This document shows, one piece after another, positions 44,139 through 53,294 of a DNA stretch of 64,000 bases. The translations under genes and the position numbers were made by a program. Position 1 is the stretch's first letter. The number at the start of each line of letters is the position of its first letter. Source of the DNA: Porticoccaceae bacterium LTM1 (lineage in GTDB: Bacteria; Pseudomonadota; Gammaproteobacteria; Pseudomonadales; Porticoccaceae); the NCBI GenBank assembly GCA_030252795.1, contig CP127080.1, forward strand, positions 1,252,501 to 1,316,500, read 5' to 3'. The notes beneath the pieces are model-generated. The model was not told where the DNA came from, ran no database searches, and saw only the letters and a list, made by a program, of their open reading frames with translations.

Positions 44139-45671
44139 ATGAATCAAATGGAAGATCGCCAGGTAATTCAGTCCTATCAGCAGAACGACGAAATTGATCT
44201 TAAATCCCTGTTAAGGAATATGTGGGCAGTTCGCGGCCCTGTAATTTTGGCGGTGATTATCGTCACCTTGGGGTACTGGGGTTTTTGGGCTGCTAATCAG
44301 TTACTTGCTCCATCGCCATCAACTTACAGTCGGGTGATTCAGTTTACCTTCGAAGGGGCTGAAAAAGGGGAATATCCTAATGAAACCCCATTTCGTATTG
44401 CAGATGTAGTGTCTCCAGCGGTGCTGGCTCAGGTTTACGAGATAAATCAACTCTCAGAGCTTGGGATATCCCAGGCAAATTTTGTACAGAGCTTCAATAT
44501 TCAGCCATACGCGCCAGACTACAACATTATTGTTGCTAAATACGAATCTGCCATGAGCAGAAAAAATATCACTGGCGAAGAAATCAATGCCCTTCAGGCA
44601 AATATGAAATCAGAGTTGGAGCAGGCACAGGGTCGTTCCGCGCTGATCTCATTCAAGCCCATTAAAAAGATTCGTCTGAATGAAAATGTAATTGATAAGG
44701 TGCTTCTTGATGTGCCGCGCCTTTGGGCTGAAAAGGCGATCAATAGTGACGGTGTTACCAATTTGGATGTCACTATCTATTCAAGCAAAATGTTTGACGA
44801 TCAACGCTTTGAATCACTTGATTACATGATCGCTATGGATCTGGTTCAGGATAACGTCCGGTTGATTAAAAGTAATATCGAGAAATTACTCGAGCGTCCA
44901 AATGGCGCCGTTGTAAAAGATGACCAATCCAGTTTTGGCTTGCCGGATCTTGAAAAAGCCATTGACGATGTTGTGACTTACGATCTGCAGCAGTTGATAA
45001 CTCCCATTCAGGATTTGGGGGTTACCAAGAATGCTGAAATCGTAAAGCTTTACTATCAAGGTGAAATGCGAAAAGTAGAGCAGGAGCGCCAGTTTGAGTT
45101 GGATCAGGCTGAATTGATTCGTGAAACGCTTAGTCAGTATGGGCAGAATTTGGCTGGTGATAGGTCTGCGGGTGGCTCTGGGGCAGTAGCCGGTTCCCCG
45201 CAGTTGGGAGATGAGTTCTTGGATCGAGTGATTGATCTGACCCAGAAGGGGGCTGACATGGAGTACCGTCAAAGTCTTACGGATAAAATTTTAGAGCATA
45301 GGCAGAATGCAGCAGAGCTTAAGTATAAGCTGGAGCAGATGCAGGTGGTTTTGAATGCAGTGTCCAGTAAACAGGAAAAAAGTGAGTCAGAAGAGCGATA
45401 TATTGAACTGCTTGAAAAAAGCTTTCCGGCCATACTGGGCAAGCTTAGAGATTATGTTGACATCACTAATCGTATTTACTTGAAGTTGGGTAAAGAGAAC
45501 TACGGTTACAGTGGAATGTTATACAAGGTCGGTGGCTCTGATGAGCTTAAAATAAAAGGTGCCGCTGTATCCAAGCGGGAAATCTTGATATTTGTATTGC
45601 TAATGTTTGTTGCTTTCTTTGGAACATTGGTTACTGCAATGATGATTCGGTGGCTGAAAAGAGCTGATTGA
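44139..45671 (+). CDS. Wzz/chain-length-determinant-like membrane protein
   Basis: 510 residues. An N-terminal membrane segment (about 36-56, AVIIVTLGYWGFWAANQLLA) and a C-terminal one (about 481-503, ILIFVLLMFVAFFGTLVTAM) enclose a large periplasmic region rich in coiled-coil. This is the layout of polysaccharide co-polymerases (Wzz). The N-terminal EIDLKSLLRNMWAVRGPVIL fits the Wzz entry motif. There is no cytoplasmic kinase domain. It may set chain length for the glycan made by the 28-41 kb locus, though uvrB and tRNA-Asn lie between. ATG 44148 is an alternative start. Confidence 0.65.
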   Translation: MNQMEDRQVIQSYQQNDEIDLKSLLRNMWAVRGPVILAVIIVTLGYWGFWAANQLLAPSPSTYSRVIQFTFEGAEKGEYPNETPFRIADVVSPAVLAQVYEINQLSELGISQANFVQSFNIQPYAPDYNIIVAKYESAMSRKNITGEEINALQANMKSELEQAQGRSALISFKPIKKIRLNENVIDKVLLDVPRLWAEKAINSDGVTNLDVTIYSSKMFDDQRFESLDYMIAMDLVQDNVRLIKSNIEKLLERPNGAVVKDDQSSFGLPDLEKAIDDVVTYDLQQLITPIQDLGVTKNAEIVKLYYQGEMRKVEQERQFELDQAELIRETLSQYGQNLAGDRSAGGSGAVAGSPQLGDEFLDRVIDLTQKGADMEYRQSLTDKILEHRQNAAELKYKLEQMQVVLNAVSSKQEKSESEERYIELLEKSFPAILGKLRDYVDITNRIYLKLGKENYGYSGMLYKVGGSDELKIKGAAVSKREILIFVLLMFVAFFGTLVTAMMIRWLKRAD

Positions 45672-45694
45672 TCTTTCATTGATTGATAATTTTT

Positions 45695-45717
45695 AATCGG
45701 CCCCGTTGGGGCCGATT
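45695..45717 (+). terminator. Hairpin between the Wzz-like gene and the GT-C-type gene
   Basis: AATCGGCCCC and GGGGCCGATT pair around GTT and are followed by TGGTTT, a weak T tract. It may be a terminator or an intra-operon attenuator. Confidence 0.6.
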
Positions 45718-45735
45718 TGGTTTGTGGTGAAATGT

Positions 45736-47259
45736 ATGAAAAAGGAACTACCCCCCTTAAATTGGACTTTTGATCAAAAGCTAAGAGGGTTGTTGGCATT
45801 AATCAATATTGCCCTTACTGTTCTGGCTGTTTGGGTTAGCCCGGTTATTAACGATGATGGCGCTTTGTATCTTGCTCAGGCCAAGGCTTTTTCAGAAGGT
45901 GGATTTGAGGCGGCGTGGAAGGTTTATAACTGGCCGTTTTATTCATTTTTGATTTACATCGTGCATGCCGTTACCTGGTTTGGCTGGGAGTGGTCTGCGT
46001 ATGTGGTCAATATGCTCTGTTATGCCCTGCTGTTTGATTGTCTGTACAGGTTGTTTCGGTTAGTTGCGCCTGACACCTCTCTAGGTATTTGGTTTGCTAT
46101 TTTATTGCTGTGTTTTACGCCGTTGAACGACTACCGGGATATGATTGTTCGGGATGCGGGGTATTGGGCTTTTTTAGTGGCGGCTATTTATTATTTTTGC
46201 CGATACATTGCTCAGCCGAATGCAAAGCGCTTGCTGGGCTGGCATGGATGTGCGCTGATTGCGGTGTTGTTTCGTGTTGAGGGGGTGCTTGTTTATATAT
46301 TCCTGCCGTTTTTAGCCTTATTGCTGCCGGAATACCGCAGAAGGGTGATTGGCAATGTAATTTCACTTAAGCTGCTGCCGTTATTGTTGCTGGTTGCTTC
46401 TGTGGTGGCTGTAATGGTTTTTGATTATCAGGCCAGAGATTTTAAAAAATTTAGTCAGTTGTTCAATTCTGCTACAGGATTTATTAATGGTGTTGCAGGC
46501 CATGTTGAGGGCTTGACGGAGCATGTGTTACCGAAGTTTTCCAGGGATCTTGCGCCATTTATTTACCTCGGTGCGATGGCTTTTTATCTGGTTGCCGTTA
46601 TTGTGCAGGGGGTAAGTTACGCTTGGTCATTATTGTTTGTGTGGATGTTCTGTCGTGGTAAAGCAAATTCGGTAGTTGAGGGACGGCTTATGGTTACACG
46701 GATTGTATTGTGTGCCGCGATCATCTCTATGTTAACGCTGTATTGTTTTGCCTTATACCGGTCGTTTACGACGGTTAGATATATGATGCCGGTAATATTG
46801 TTGCTGTTTTTTGTAGCATCTTTTGGTTTGGTAAGGCTTGCTCTTAACGCTGGAAATGGCAAGTGGTGGGCGCGAGCTGGTTTGTATTTGTTATTGTTTT
46901 ATGGATTTGCCGACCCTTATGTATCATCAAATATTTCGAAAGAGGCTTGGCCAGAAGTTGGTGATCAAATATCTAATGTTATTAACTCTGAAATGACACT
47001 TTCGAATGATCAATTGCTAAGTCACTATGCTGAGTCTAAGGGTGTGGTTTGGTCTTCAAGTTATTTCACCCAAGATGCTGATTGGTTTAAATGGTTTTCT
47101 GGGTGGCTCGTAAAAAAAGGTTTTAAATATCTTATGCTGAAGGAAGGTGGTGGTGTTACAGAGGAGGCGTTAATGGCTAAAGTGCCATTCAAGTTGGTGG
47201 AAACCTTTGAGCTGAATAAGAGGGAGAAGGTCCTCCTCTTCAAGGTCGAGGCAAAGTAA
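45736..47259 (+). CDS. GT-C-type (family 39-like) integral membrane glycosyltransferase, putative
   Basis: 507 residues from ATG at 45736 (GGTGA at 45726). About ten membrane segments with a first periplasmic loop carrying INDDGALYLAQAKAF, the Asp-containing position used for catalysis in GT-C transferases. The C-terminal soluble part (about 410-507) follows the last helix. Such enzymes transfer sugars from polyprenyl-phosphate donors in the periplasm. The preceding Wzz-like gene suggests a cell-surface glycan role. The acceptor is unknown. Confidence 0.65.
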   Translation: MKKELPPLNWTFDQKLRGLLALINIALTVLAVWVSPVINDDGALYLAQAKAFSEGGFEAAWKVYNWPFYSFLIYIVHAVTWFGWEWSAYVVNMLCYALLFDCLYRLFRLVAPDTSLGIWFAILLLCFTPLNDYRDMIVRDAGYWAFLVAAIYYFCRYIAQPNAKRLLGWHGCALIAVLFRVEGVLVYIFLPFLALLLPEYRRRVIGNVISLKLLPLLLLVASVVAVMVFDYQARDFKKFSQLFNSATGFINGVAGHVEGLTEHVLPKFSRDLAPFIYLGAMAFYLVAVIVQGVSYAWSLLFVWMFCRGKANSVVEGRLMVTRIVLCAAIISMLTLYCFALYRSFTTVRYMMPVILLLFFVASFGLVRLALNAGNGKWWARAGLYLLLFYGFADPYVSSNISKEAWPEVGDQISNVINSEMTLSNDQLLSHYAESKGVVWSSSYFTQDADWFKWFSGWLVKKGFKYLMLKEGGGVTEEALMAKVPFKLVETFELNKREKVLLFKVEAK

Positions 47260-47317
47260 CTATTGCATTTTACTTCTCTTATGCTAAATTACGCGCCCTC
47301 TCCCAGAGAGACACTCT

Positions 47318-47394
47318 AGACGCGTAGCTCAGTTGGTTAGAGCACCACCTTGACATGGTGGGGGTCGTTGGTTCGAATCCGATCGCGTCTACCA
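47318..47394 (+). tRNA. tRNA-Val (anticodon GAC)
   Basis: A complete cloverleaf. The acceptor AGACGCG pairs with CGCGTCT, the anticodon loop TTGACAT gives GAC, the T-loop is TTCGAATC and CCA is encoded. An integrase gene lies immediately downstream on the opposite strand, a common landing site for islands. Confidence 0.96.
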
Positions 47395-47401
47395 TCTTCT
47401 G

Positions 47402-47436
47402 AAAGGCCCGCCAATTGGCGGGCCTTTTGCTTTTTT
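47402..47436. terminator. Bidirectional terminator between tRNA-Val and integrase
   Basis: AAAGGCCCGCC and GGCGGGCCTTT pair around AATT and are followed by TTGC and six Ts on the plus strand. The A-rich left side can also serve the minus strand. Confidence 0.8.
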
Positions 47437-47440
47437 GGCT

Positions 47441-48715
47441 TCAAGGCTCCTGTTCTAATGCGAGCCCTGCGCTCACTCTTACTGGCTCAGGGGTGGTGTC
47501 TGACTCCAGATATGCCGCCAGCATTGCTTCGCTGGAGTGGCCTGTTAGTGCCTGAATGTACTCAGTTGAATAGCCGGCCTCGGCGTAGAGTCTTGCGCCG
47601 AGCGATCTGATCTCATGGAAGCCCGGGCGTTCCTCAGGTGGAAGATGGCTGTAGGCGCCGCTTCTGTCCCGGTATTTTCTGAACTCTTTGCTTAAAAAGT
47701 CATCCGTCATGGAAAACGGGTGGAGTTTGGCCCTGCGAGTCTGTTGAGTTAGGCGTCGGGGTTGATAGTGAAGTAGGTAAGGGCAGCGGATTCCTGTGTT
47801 AAGGCAGGTCTGCACGGCGCCGAACAGCTCGCGACCCATTTCAATTTCCAGATATACGGGATTTTGGTAAGTGCGGGTTTTGCGCTGCAGGATGCGAATG
47901 GTGGATTTTGACCAATCCTTGTTATCGATATGGATCTGGTCGGCAGTGTGGATTCGGGTAATGTCACCACGGCGCTGTAGGGTGCGTAGAGCAATATCCA
48001 TGGCGCGTTTTAGGTGGTCAGGCGTGTCGCTGTGATTGTAGATGGTGTTAAACCCTTCTTTGGTGTGCCGCTTGCGCTTCTTGCGGCGCTGGGTGTCGGA
48101 CTTGGCCATTGTCATAGCTACAGGGTTGGTGTCGATATAGCCCTGGTGGCCAGCGAAGCTGAAAAGATCCAGTAATAACTTACGGTTTTTGACATATGAG
48201 GAAATGCTCAGGCCGTTCAGAAACCGGGCTATCTGCAGGGTGGTGAAAGACCGGATGGCTTGATCGCCCCATTCACGTTTAAAGCGATTGAGTTTGTAGT
48301 GAATCTCTTCGATGCTGCGAGAGCTGTAACTTTTGGCTGTCAGGAATAATGCTTCGAACTCTCTGATGACCGTGGTCAGGTCTGGATTTAGGTGTGATGC
48401 TGAGGTGTTGTCTTGTTCAAGGATGACCTCTTTAAGTATTTGTGCGGTGTGCTGGCTGGAGTTGAAATACAGGTTGAGTAACCTGGATATCTGTATCGCC
48501 TGGCTCTGGTTTCTCCCCAAAGACTTTGTCTCGCCGTTCGGAAGAAGATAGCAGTATTCGCAAACGCGCTTTCCATCTCCATCTGGTTTGCGGTTTGCTT
48601 TCAGGTTTTCGGGCAGATTGGTATTTTTGAGGGGCATTCGTCCTCCTTCCTTGGGGTTGTTCGCCAGTCCTTTGGCGGTTTGCTGTTTCAATCCTAAAGT
48701 CTTTTCTTTGATCAT
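47441..48715 (-). CDS. Tyrosine recombinase (phage/island integrase)
   Basis: 424 residues. An N-terminal zinc-ribbon-like/arm part (CEYCYLLPNGETKSLG) is followed by a SAM-like core-binding domain (VIREFEALFLTAKSYSSRSI onward). The catalytic domain carries Arg in LRTLQRRGDI, HEIR (H-x-x-R) in GFHEIRSLGARLY, His in LTGHSSEAMLAAYL and the nucleophile Tyr (YLE). All catalytic positions look intact. It points towards the adjacent tRNA-Val 3' end, its probable attachment site. No second copy of the tRNA end was found within the window, so the right boundary is lost or far away. Confidence 0.92.
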   Translation of the reverse strand: MIKEKTLGLKQQTAKGLANNPKEGGRMPLKNTNLPENLKANRKPDGDGKRVCEYCYLLPNGETKSLGRNQSQAIQISRLLNLYFNSSQHTAQILKEVILEQDNTSASHLNPDLTTVIREFEALFLTAKSYSSRSIEEIHYKLNRFKREWGDQAIRSFTTLQIARFLNGLSISSYVKNRKLLLDLFSFAGHQGYIDTNPVAMTMAKSDTQRRKKRKRHTKEGFNTIYNHSDTPDHLKRAMDIALRTLQRRGDITRIHTADQIHIDNKDWSKSTIRILQRKTRTYQNPVYLEIEMGRELFGAVQTCLNTGIRCPYLLHYQPRRLTQQTRRAKLHPFSMTDDFLSKEFRKYRDRSGAYSHLPPEERPGFHEIRSLGARLYAEAGYSTEYIQALTGHSSEAMLAAYLESDTTPEPVRVSAGLALEQEP

Positions 48716-48883
48716 GCATTAGTGGTGTCTTGGCTTCTTGAGGAGGAGCGCTATGTTGTATTTAAAAAGTGGCCATTAAAGTGGTTGTATTTTTTGTTGA
48801 TTGCTGATTTGTGGGTCACTATAGTGATCCGGGAACATGTGTTTGTCATCATGCCTAATAGAGAAAGGTTCTGAACTGATAAG

Positions 48884-49153
48884 ATGAAGCGGCCGGAAAA
48901 TACTACCGAGTTAAAGGAGCAGCTAAAAGCAGACATTGAAGCTGGTAACCTTACTTTAGGTGAGGCAATTAAACGGATGCGTAGAATTGTTGGTATGAAC
49001 CAAAAGGATTATGCCTCCAAAGTAATTGGCATATCACCCCGAATTCTTATGGATATTGAACGGGGGCGAGGCAACCCAACTATTGAAACACTAAATAAAA
49101 TTGGTCGTCCGTTTGGTTTTGAAGTTGGCTTTGTTCCCAAAAAGCTTCATTGA
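48884..49153 (+). CDS. XRE-family helix-turn-helix regulator
   Basis: 89 residues. After an N-terminal helix (LKEQLKADIEAGNLTLGEAI) comes a Cro/C1-type helix-turn-helix (RRIVGMNQKDYASKVIGISP, then ILMDIERGRGNPTIETLNKI). It resembles HipB-type and toxin-linked regulators, but no HipA or other toxin gene follows. It is divergent from the integrase by 168 bases and may regulate the island. There is no strong ribosome-binding site next to the ATG. Confidence 0.85.
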   Translation: MKRPENTTELKEQLKADIEAGNLTLGEAIKRMRRIVGMNQKDYASKVIGISPRILMDIERGRGNPTIETLNKIGRPFGFEVGFVPKKLH

Positions 49154-49318
49154 ATAGTCTTCGGGGTTAGTAAGTGCATTACCTGTGCCTGTAAGTAAGA
49201 TTTTCATGTGTGCCGGTATGGCATACAGTTTTCGTGTTGCGATCTGTGTGATCGGAAGGTGGCTCAGGCTGCAACAGTCAGAGGCAGACTGAAATCATTT
49301 AATTGTGAGGTAAGAGTG

Positions 49319-49628
49319 ATGACCCTAGCAGCACCAAAAGAAGCACGCCTTGTTGCGCGTGTATCTCAGGATGTGCGGGAGTTGATTAAGAGCGCTGCGG
49401 AGATATCTGGTGCTACCTTGTCTCAATTTATTGTTGATGCAGTAACTGCAAAAGCGACAATGGTAATTGAGCAGGCGAGAACAATCAGGTTGACTTGATG
49501 GTGCCAATCGAGTTTTTGATGCACTGGATAACCCGCCGGCACCCAATAAGGAACTTGTGGCGGCAGCCAGAAAAATGAAAGAACAAGGTGGATTTCATTA
49601 TGCCAATGGAGCTGGCTCGACTGAATAA
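49319..49628 (+). pseudogene. TacA-like DUF1778 antitoxin with a frameshift
   Basis: From ATG 49319 (GAGG at 49307) the frame gives a 59-residue DUF1778 N-terminus (ARVSQDVRELIKSAAEISGA, TLSQFIVDAVTAKA) and stops at 49496-49498. Reading the next frame from about 49499 continues the family: NRVFDALDNPPAPNKELVAA, ending at TAA 49626-49628. One missing base near ACT-TGATGG explains it (ACT CTT GAT GGT GCC expected). The DNA-binding ribbon-helix-helix part may still be made, but the toxin-binding tail is out of frame. Confidence 0.8.
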
Positions 49629-49677
49629 AAAGGCTCATGATCGAAAGATGTTTGATTGCGCCCCCTCCCGGAGTTAA
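49600..49677 (+). pseudogene. Truncated TacT-like GNAT toxin remnant
   Basis: ATG 49600 overlaps the antitoxin 3' end by 29 bases and encodes MPMELARLNKKAHDRKMFDC, the typical N-terminus of TacT-type acetyltransferase toxins. The similarity then ends, and a TAA follows five codons later. The catalytic acetyl-CoA domain is absent. It marks the decayed end of a toxin-antitoxin module. Confidence 0.7.
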
Positions 49678-49798
49678 GAGGCTTTAGATAAAACTGTCTC
49701 CCGCAATCTGAATCATTGTTATATTTTGGGGCAGGCTTGATCTTCAGTAGATGCAAGTGCAGTAGTGTGTATGAATTTTAACAGCAAGGAAGCTATCA

Positions 49799-51157
49799 GT
49801 GGTCAAATTCCGTCATCATGGCGCAGTAACTGGCGTCACCGGCTCGTGTCACGAGCTGGTTCTTGATTCTCAGAGCAGTGTTCTTATCGATTGTGGCCTA
49901 TTTCAGGGGGCAGAGTCGGCGGGGCGTGAGCTTGGTGAGAAGCAAATCGATTTTCCTCTCGATACCTTAAAGGCACTGTTTGTAACTCATTGCCACATTG
50001 ATCATATTGGCCGCATTCCCTGGTTGTTGGCGGCAGGTTTTACCGGGCCGGTTTTTGCCTCGGAGGCAACGGTTCAGTTGCTGCCTTTGGTAATTGAGGA
50101 TGCCCTGAAGGTTGGAGTTACCCGCAACGACAAGCTGATTAAGGCTGTCTTGTCTCGACTGAAGCGGCAGTTGGTTCCGGTTCCATATGGCGAGTGGGGG
50201 CAGTGTGAGGTGGTGCCGGGGTTGCGGTATCGCTTTAATCGGGCGGGGCATATTCTGGGGTCGGCGTATATCGAATTTGAATGGGAGCGGGAGCGTATTG
50301 TGTTCTCCGGTGATCTCGGGCCTCCCTATACGCCGTTACTGCCTTCTCCAAAGTCGCCCTGGCGAGCGGATTATCTGGTGATTGAGAGCACTTATGGAGA
50401 TCGCTTGCATGAACAGCGCCGGGAGCGGCGGCGTAATCTTGAGCGGGTGGTTCGTCGCTGCCTGAAGGATGCGGGTACGGTATTGATTCCGGCGTTCAGT
50501 ATTGGTCGAACCCAAGAGCTGTTGTATGAGCTGGAGGATATTCTGGGTGATGCAACCGATGATTTGGCTCAGCTCGATATCATTGTGGATTCGCCGTTGG
50601 CGGCAAAGTTTACCAGGCACTACAGGCGTCTGAGTCAATTGTGGGATGAGGAGGCAAGAAGGCGTCTTTCGCAGGGGCGTCATCCTTTGTCGTTTGATCA
50701 GCTGATCACAATAGATACCCACAGTCAGCACCAGAAGCTGGTGAATCACCTGGCGCACTCCGGTCGGCCAGCGGTAGTTATTGCGGCCAGTGGCATGTGT
50801 GCTGGTGGTCGAATCGTCAATTACCTGAAGGCGCTGTTGCCTGACTCCAGAACCGATGTGTTGTTTGTTGGGTATCAGGCGGTAGGGACGCCGGGTCGCG
50901 ACATTCAGAAATACGGCCCATCGGGCGGCTATGTGGAGCTTGATGGTGAGCGAATTGATATTCGTGCCGGAGTGCATACCCTCAGTGGCTATTCCGCTCA
51001 TGCGGACCAGAAGGATCTGGTGAATTTTGTGAAGCGCATTCGCCGCAAGCCGAAGCAGGTGAGGGTGGTTCACGGGAGTGATGAGGCTAAACAGGAGTTG
51101 GCGAGGTTGTTGGTGCCGGTATTGGAGGGTGGGGAGGTTGTGATTCCCGCCGCGTAG
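49799..51157 (+). CDS. MBL-fold beta-CASP ribonuclease (CPSF/Ysh1-like)
   Basis: 452 residues from GTG at 49799 (AAGGAAG upstream). The metallo-beta-lactamase core has THCHIDHIGRIP (HxHxDH) and FSGDLG (motif 3 Asp), with a beta-CASP insert and late motifs IAASGMCAGGRIVNYLK and LSGYSAHADQKDL. Proteins of this family are zinc-dependent RNA exo/endonucleases, often called YSH1-type in bacteria. The RNA substrate is unknown. The stop codon TAG lies inside the first arm of a palindromic repeat, so the repeat may have trimmed or replaced the original end. Confidence 0.92.
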   Translation: MVKFRHHGAVTGVTGSCHELVLDSQSSVLIDCGLFQGAESAGRELGEKQIDFPLDTLKALFVTHCHIDHIGRIPWLLAAGFTGPVFASEATVQLLPLVIEDALKVGVTRNDKLIKAVLSRLKRQLVPVPYGEWGQCEVVPGLRYRFNRAGHILGSAYIEFEWERERIVFSGDLGPPYTPLLPSPKSPWRADYLVIESTYGDRLHEQRRERRRNLERVVRRCLKDAGTVLIPAFSIGRTQELLYELEDILGDATDDLAQLDIIVDSPLAAKFTRHYRRLSQLWDEEARRRLSQGRHPLSFDQLITIDTHSQHQKLVNHLAHSGRPAVVIAASGMCAGGRIVNYLKALLPDSRTDVLFVGYQAVGTPGRDIQKYGPSGGYVELDGERIDIRAGVHTLSGYSAHADQKDLVNFVKRIRRKPKQVRVVHGSDEAKQELARLLVPVLEGGEVVIPAA

Positions 51158-51221
51158 GGTGCGCTGTGCGCACTGCAAGTTTGTTTGCCAGGGGGGGAAT
51201 GGTGCGCATTGCGCACCCTGC
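51154..51221. repeat. GTAGGGTGCGC-family palindrome at the end of the MBL gene
   Basis: GTAGGGTGCGCTGTGCGCAC and GGTGCGCATTGCGCACCCTG arms flank a loop of about 30 bases. The left arm supplies the TAG stop of the upstream gene. Confidence 0.85.
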
Positions 51222-51335
51222 AAAATCCACCCTGTAACCTCATCCATCGCTAAGGTATACTCACCGGCTCATTTAAACCCGATTAAATAAACCATGTGAC
51301 CCTTGGTATGGGCCACCACTGGAAAGGACAGTTCA

Positions 51336-53270
51336 ATGCCTGTAATTACTCTTCCTGACGGTAGTCAACGCACTTTTGAAAGCCCGGTTTCCATCTACGA
51401 CGTAGCCGCTGATATTGGCCCTGGTTTGGCCAAGGCGACGCTGGGTGGCCGTGTAAATGGTGAGCGCCGCGATGCTCACGACCTGATTACCGAAGACGCC
51501 GACCTGGTGATTTTTACTGCTAAAGATGAGGATGGCCTGGAGATTATTCGCCACTCCTGTGCGCACTTGATTGGCCATGCGGTCAAACAGCTTTGGCCTG
51601 AAGCCAAGATGGCTATCGGCCCGACCATTGAAAACGGCTTTTACTACGATATCGATCTGGATCACCGTCTGACTGACGAGGATATCGTCAAGCTTGAAGC
51701 TCGCATGCTGGAGCTGGCCAAAACTGATTACGACGTGATCAAGAAGAAGGTTAGCTGGAAAGAAGCTCGAGATACCTTTGAGGCTCGTGGTGAGCCTTAC
51801 AAGATGGAAATCCTGGATCGCGATATCCCTGAGGATGCGCAGCCGGGTCTGTACCATCATGAAGAATACATCGACATGTGTCGCGGCCCTCACGTGCCGA
51901 ACATGCGTTTCTGCCACCATTTTAAGCTGATGCGCGTATCCGGTGCCTATTGGCGCGGTGACTCCAACAACAAGCAGTTGCAGCGTATTTACGGTACTGC
52001 CTGGGCGGACAAGAAGCAGCTCAAGCAGCACCTTAACTTCCTGGCAGAAGCCGAGAAGCGCGACCACCGCAAGATCGCCAAGAAACTGGACCTGTTGCAC
52101 CTTCAGGAAGAGGCGCCGGGGCAGATCTTCTGGCACCCGCGCGGCTGGAGCATTTACAAAACCATCGAACAGTACATGCGCGACAAGCAGAATCGCCATG
52201 GCTACAAAGAGATCAAAACGCCTCAGTTGGTGGATTTCAGCTTGTGGGAGCGTTCCGGTCACGCTTCCAAGTTCGGTGATGACATGTTCTCCCTGCAGTC
52301 GGAAGAGAAGCAATTTGCTATCAAGCCGATGAACTGCCCCTGTCACGTTCAAGTGTTCAATCAGGGGCTGCGCAGTCACCGCGACCTGCCATTGCGACTG
52401 GCGGAGTTCGGCTCCTGTCACCGCAACGAACCGTCCGGTTCGCTGCACGGCATTATGCGTGTTCGCGGTTTTGTGCAGGATGATGCTCACATCTTCTGTA
52501 CCGAAGAGCAGATTCAGAGTGAAGTTTCGGCCTTTACCGACTTCCTGCATGAGGTCTACGCTGACTTTGGCTTTACCGACATCATCTATCGTCTGTCGAC
52601 TCGCCCGGAACAGCGTGTGGGTACTGATGCGGACTGGGATAAGGCCGAGAAGGCGCTGGCTGAAGCGCTGGATGCCAAAGGTCTGGAGTGGCAGGAGCTG
52701 CCGGGTGAGGGGGCTTTCTACGGGCCCAAGATCGAGTTCTCCCTGAAAGACTGTCTGGGCCGTGTATGGCAGTTGGGCACCATTCAGGTGGACTTCTCCA
52801 TGCCGGGTCGCCTGGATGCCCAGTATGTGGCGGATGACGATACTCGTAAGGTGCCGGTAATGCTGCACCGCGCGATTCTGGGTTCGTTCGAGCGCTTTAT
52901 CGGTATTCTGATCGAGCACTACGAAGGGGCGTTCCCTGTATGGCTTGCGCCTGAGCAGGCGGTAGTAATGAATATTACCGATAATCAGGCCGATTACGTG
53001 CTTGAAGTGACTGAAAAGCTGCAAAATCAAGGTTTTAGGGTCATTAATGACTTGAGAAACGAAAAGATCGGCTTTAAAATCCGCGAGCACACAATTCAGC
53101 GCATTCCGTATTTGCTCGTAGTGGGCGATAAGGAAGCCGAAAGCCAGACCGTGGCCGTCCGTACCCGTAGTGGGGAAGATCTGGGCAGCATTCCACTGGA
53201 TGCCTTTGCCGAGATGCTTTGCAAGGACAATGAGAGCCGCGGTCGCCTGCGTTCTGAAGGCGCTGAGTAA
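51336..53270 (+). CDS. thrS: Threonyl-tRNA synthetase
   Basis: 644 residues from ATG at 51336 (GGAAAGGACA upstream); the frame opens at 51303 but [14 protein letters not shown] is the family start. Domains in order: TGS (1-60), editing domain with [13 protein letters not shown], class II catalytic core with the zinc Cys in [10 protein letters not shown] and motif 2 ([20 protein letters not shown]), and the anticodon-binding domain (about 540-640). It charges tRNA-Thr. It heads the conserved block with infC, 24 bases downstream. An autoregulatory leader could exist in 51222-51335, but I could not confirm one. Confidence 0.97.
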   Translation: MPVITLPDGSQRTFESPVSIYDVAADIGPGLAKATLGGRVNGERRDAHDLITEDADLVIFTAKDEDGLEIIRHSCAHLIGHAVKQLWPEAKMAIGPTIENGFYYDIDLDHRLTDEDIVKLEARMLELAKTDYDVIKKKVSWKEARDTFEARGEPYKMEILDRDIPEDAQPGLYHHEEYIDMCRGPHVPNMRFCHHFKLMRVSGAYWRGDSNNKQLQRIYGTAWADKKQLKQHLNFLAEAEKRDHRKIAKKLDLLHLQEEAPGQIFWHPRGWSIYKTIEQYMRDKQNRHGYKEIKTPQLVDFSLWERSGHASKFGDDMFSLQSEEKQFAIKPMNCPCHVQVFNQGLRSHRDLPLRLAEFGSCHRNEPSGSLHGIMRVRGFVQDDAHIFCTEEQIQSEVSAFTDFLHEVYADFGFTDIIYRLSTRPEQRVGTDADWDKAEKALAEALDAKGLEWQELPGEGAFYGPKIEFSLKDCLGRVWQLGTIQVDFSMPGRLDAQYVADDDTRKVPVMLHRAILGSFERFIGILIEHYEGAFPVWLAPEQAVVMNITDNQADYVLEVTEKLQNQGFRVINDLRNEKIGFKIREHTIQRIPYLLVVGDKEAESQTVAVRTRSGEDLGSIPLDAFAEMLCKDNESRGRLRSEGAE

Positions 53271-53294
53271 AATTAATTAGCGGAGAAAGAAGCT

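Noticed and set aside
47440..49800. Intact prophage at tRNA-Val
   Set aside because: Only an integrase and a small regulator remain; no phage structural, replication or lysis gene is present.
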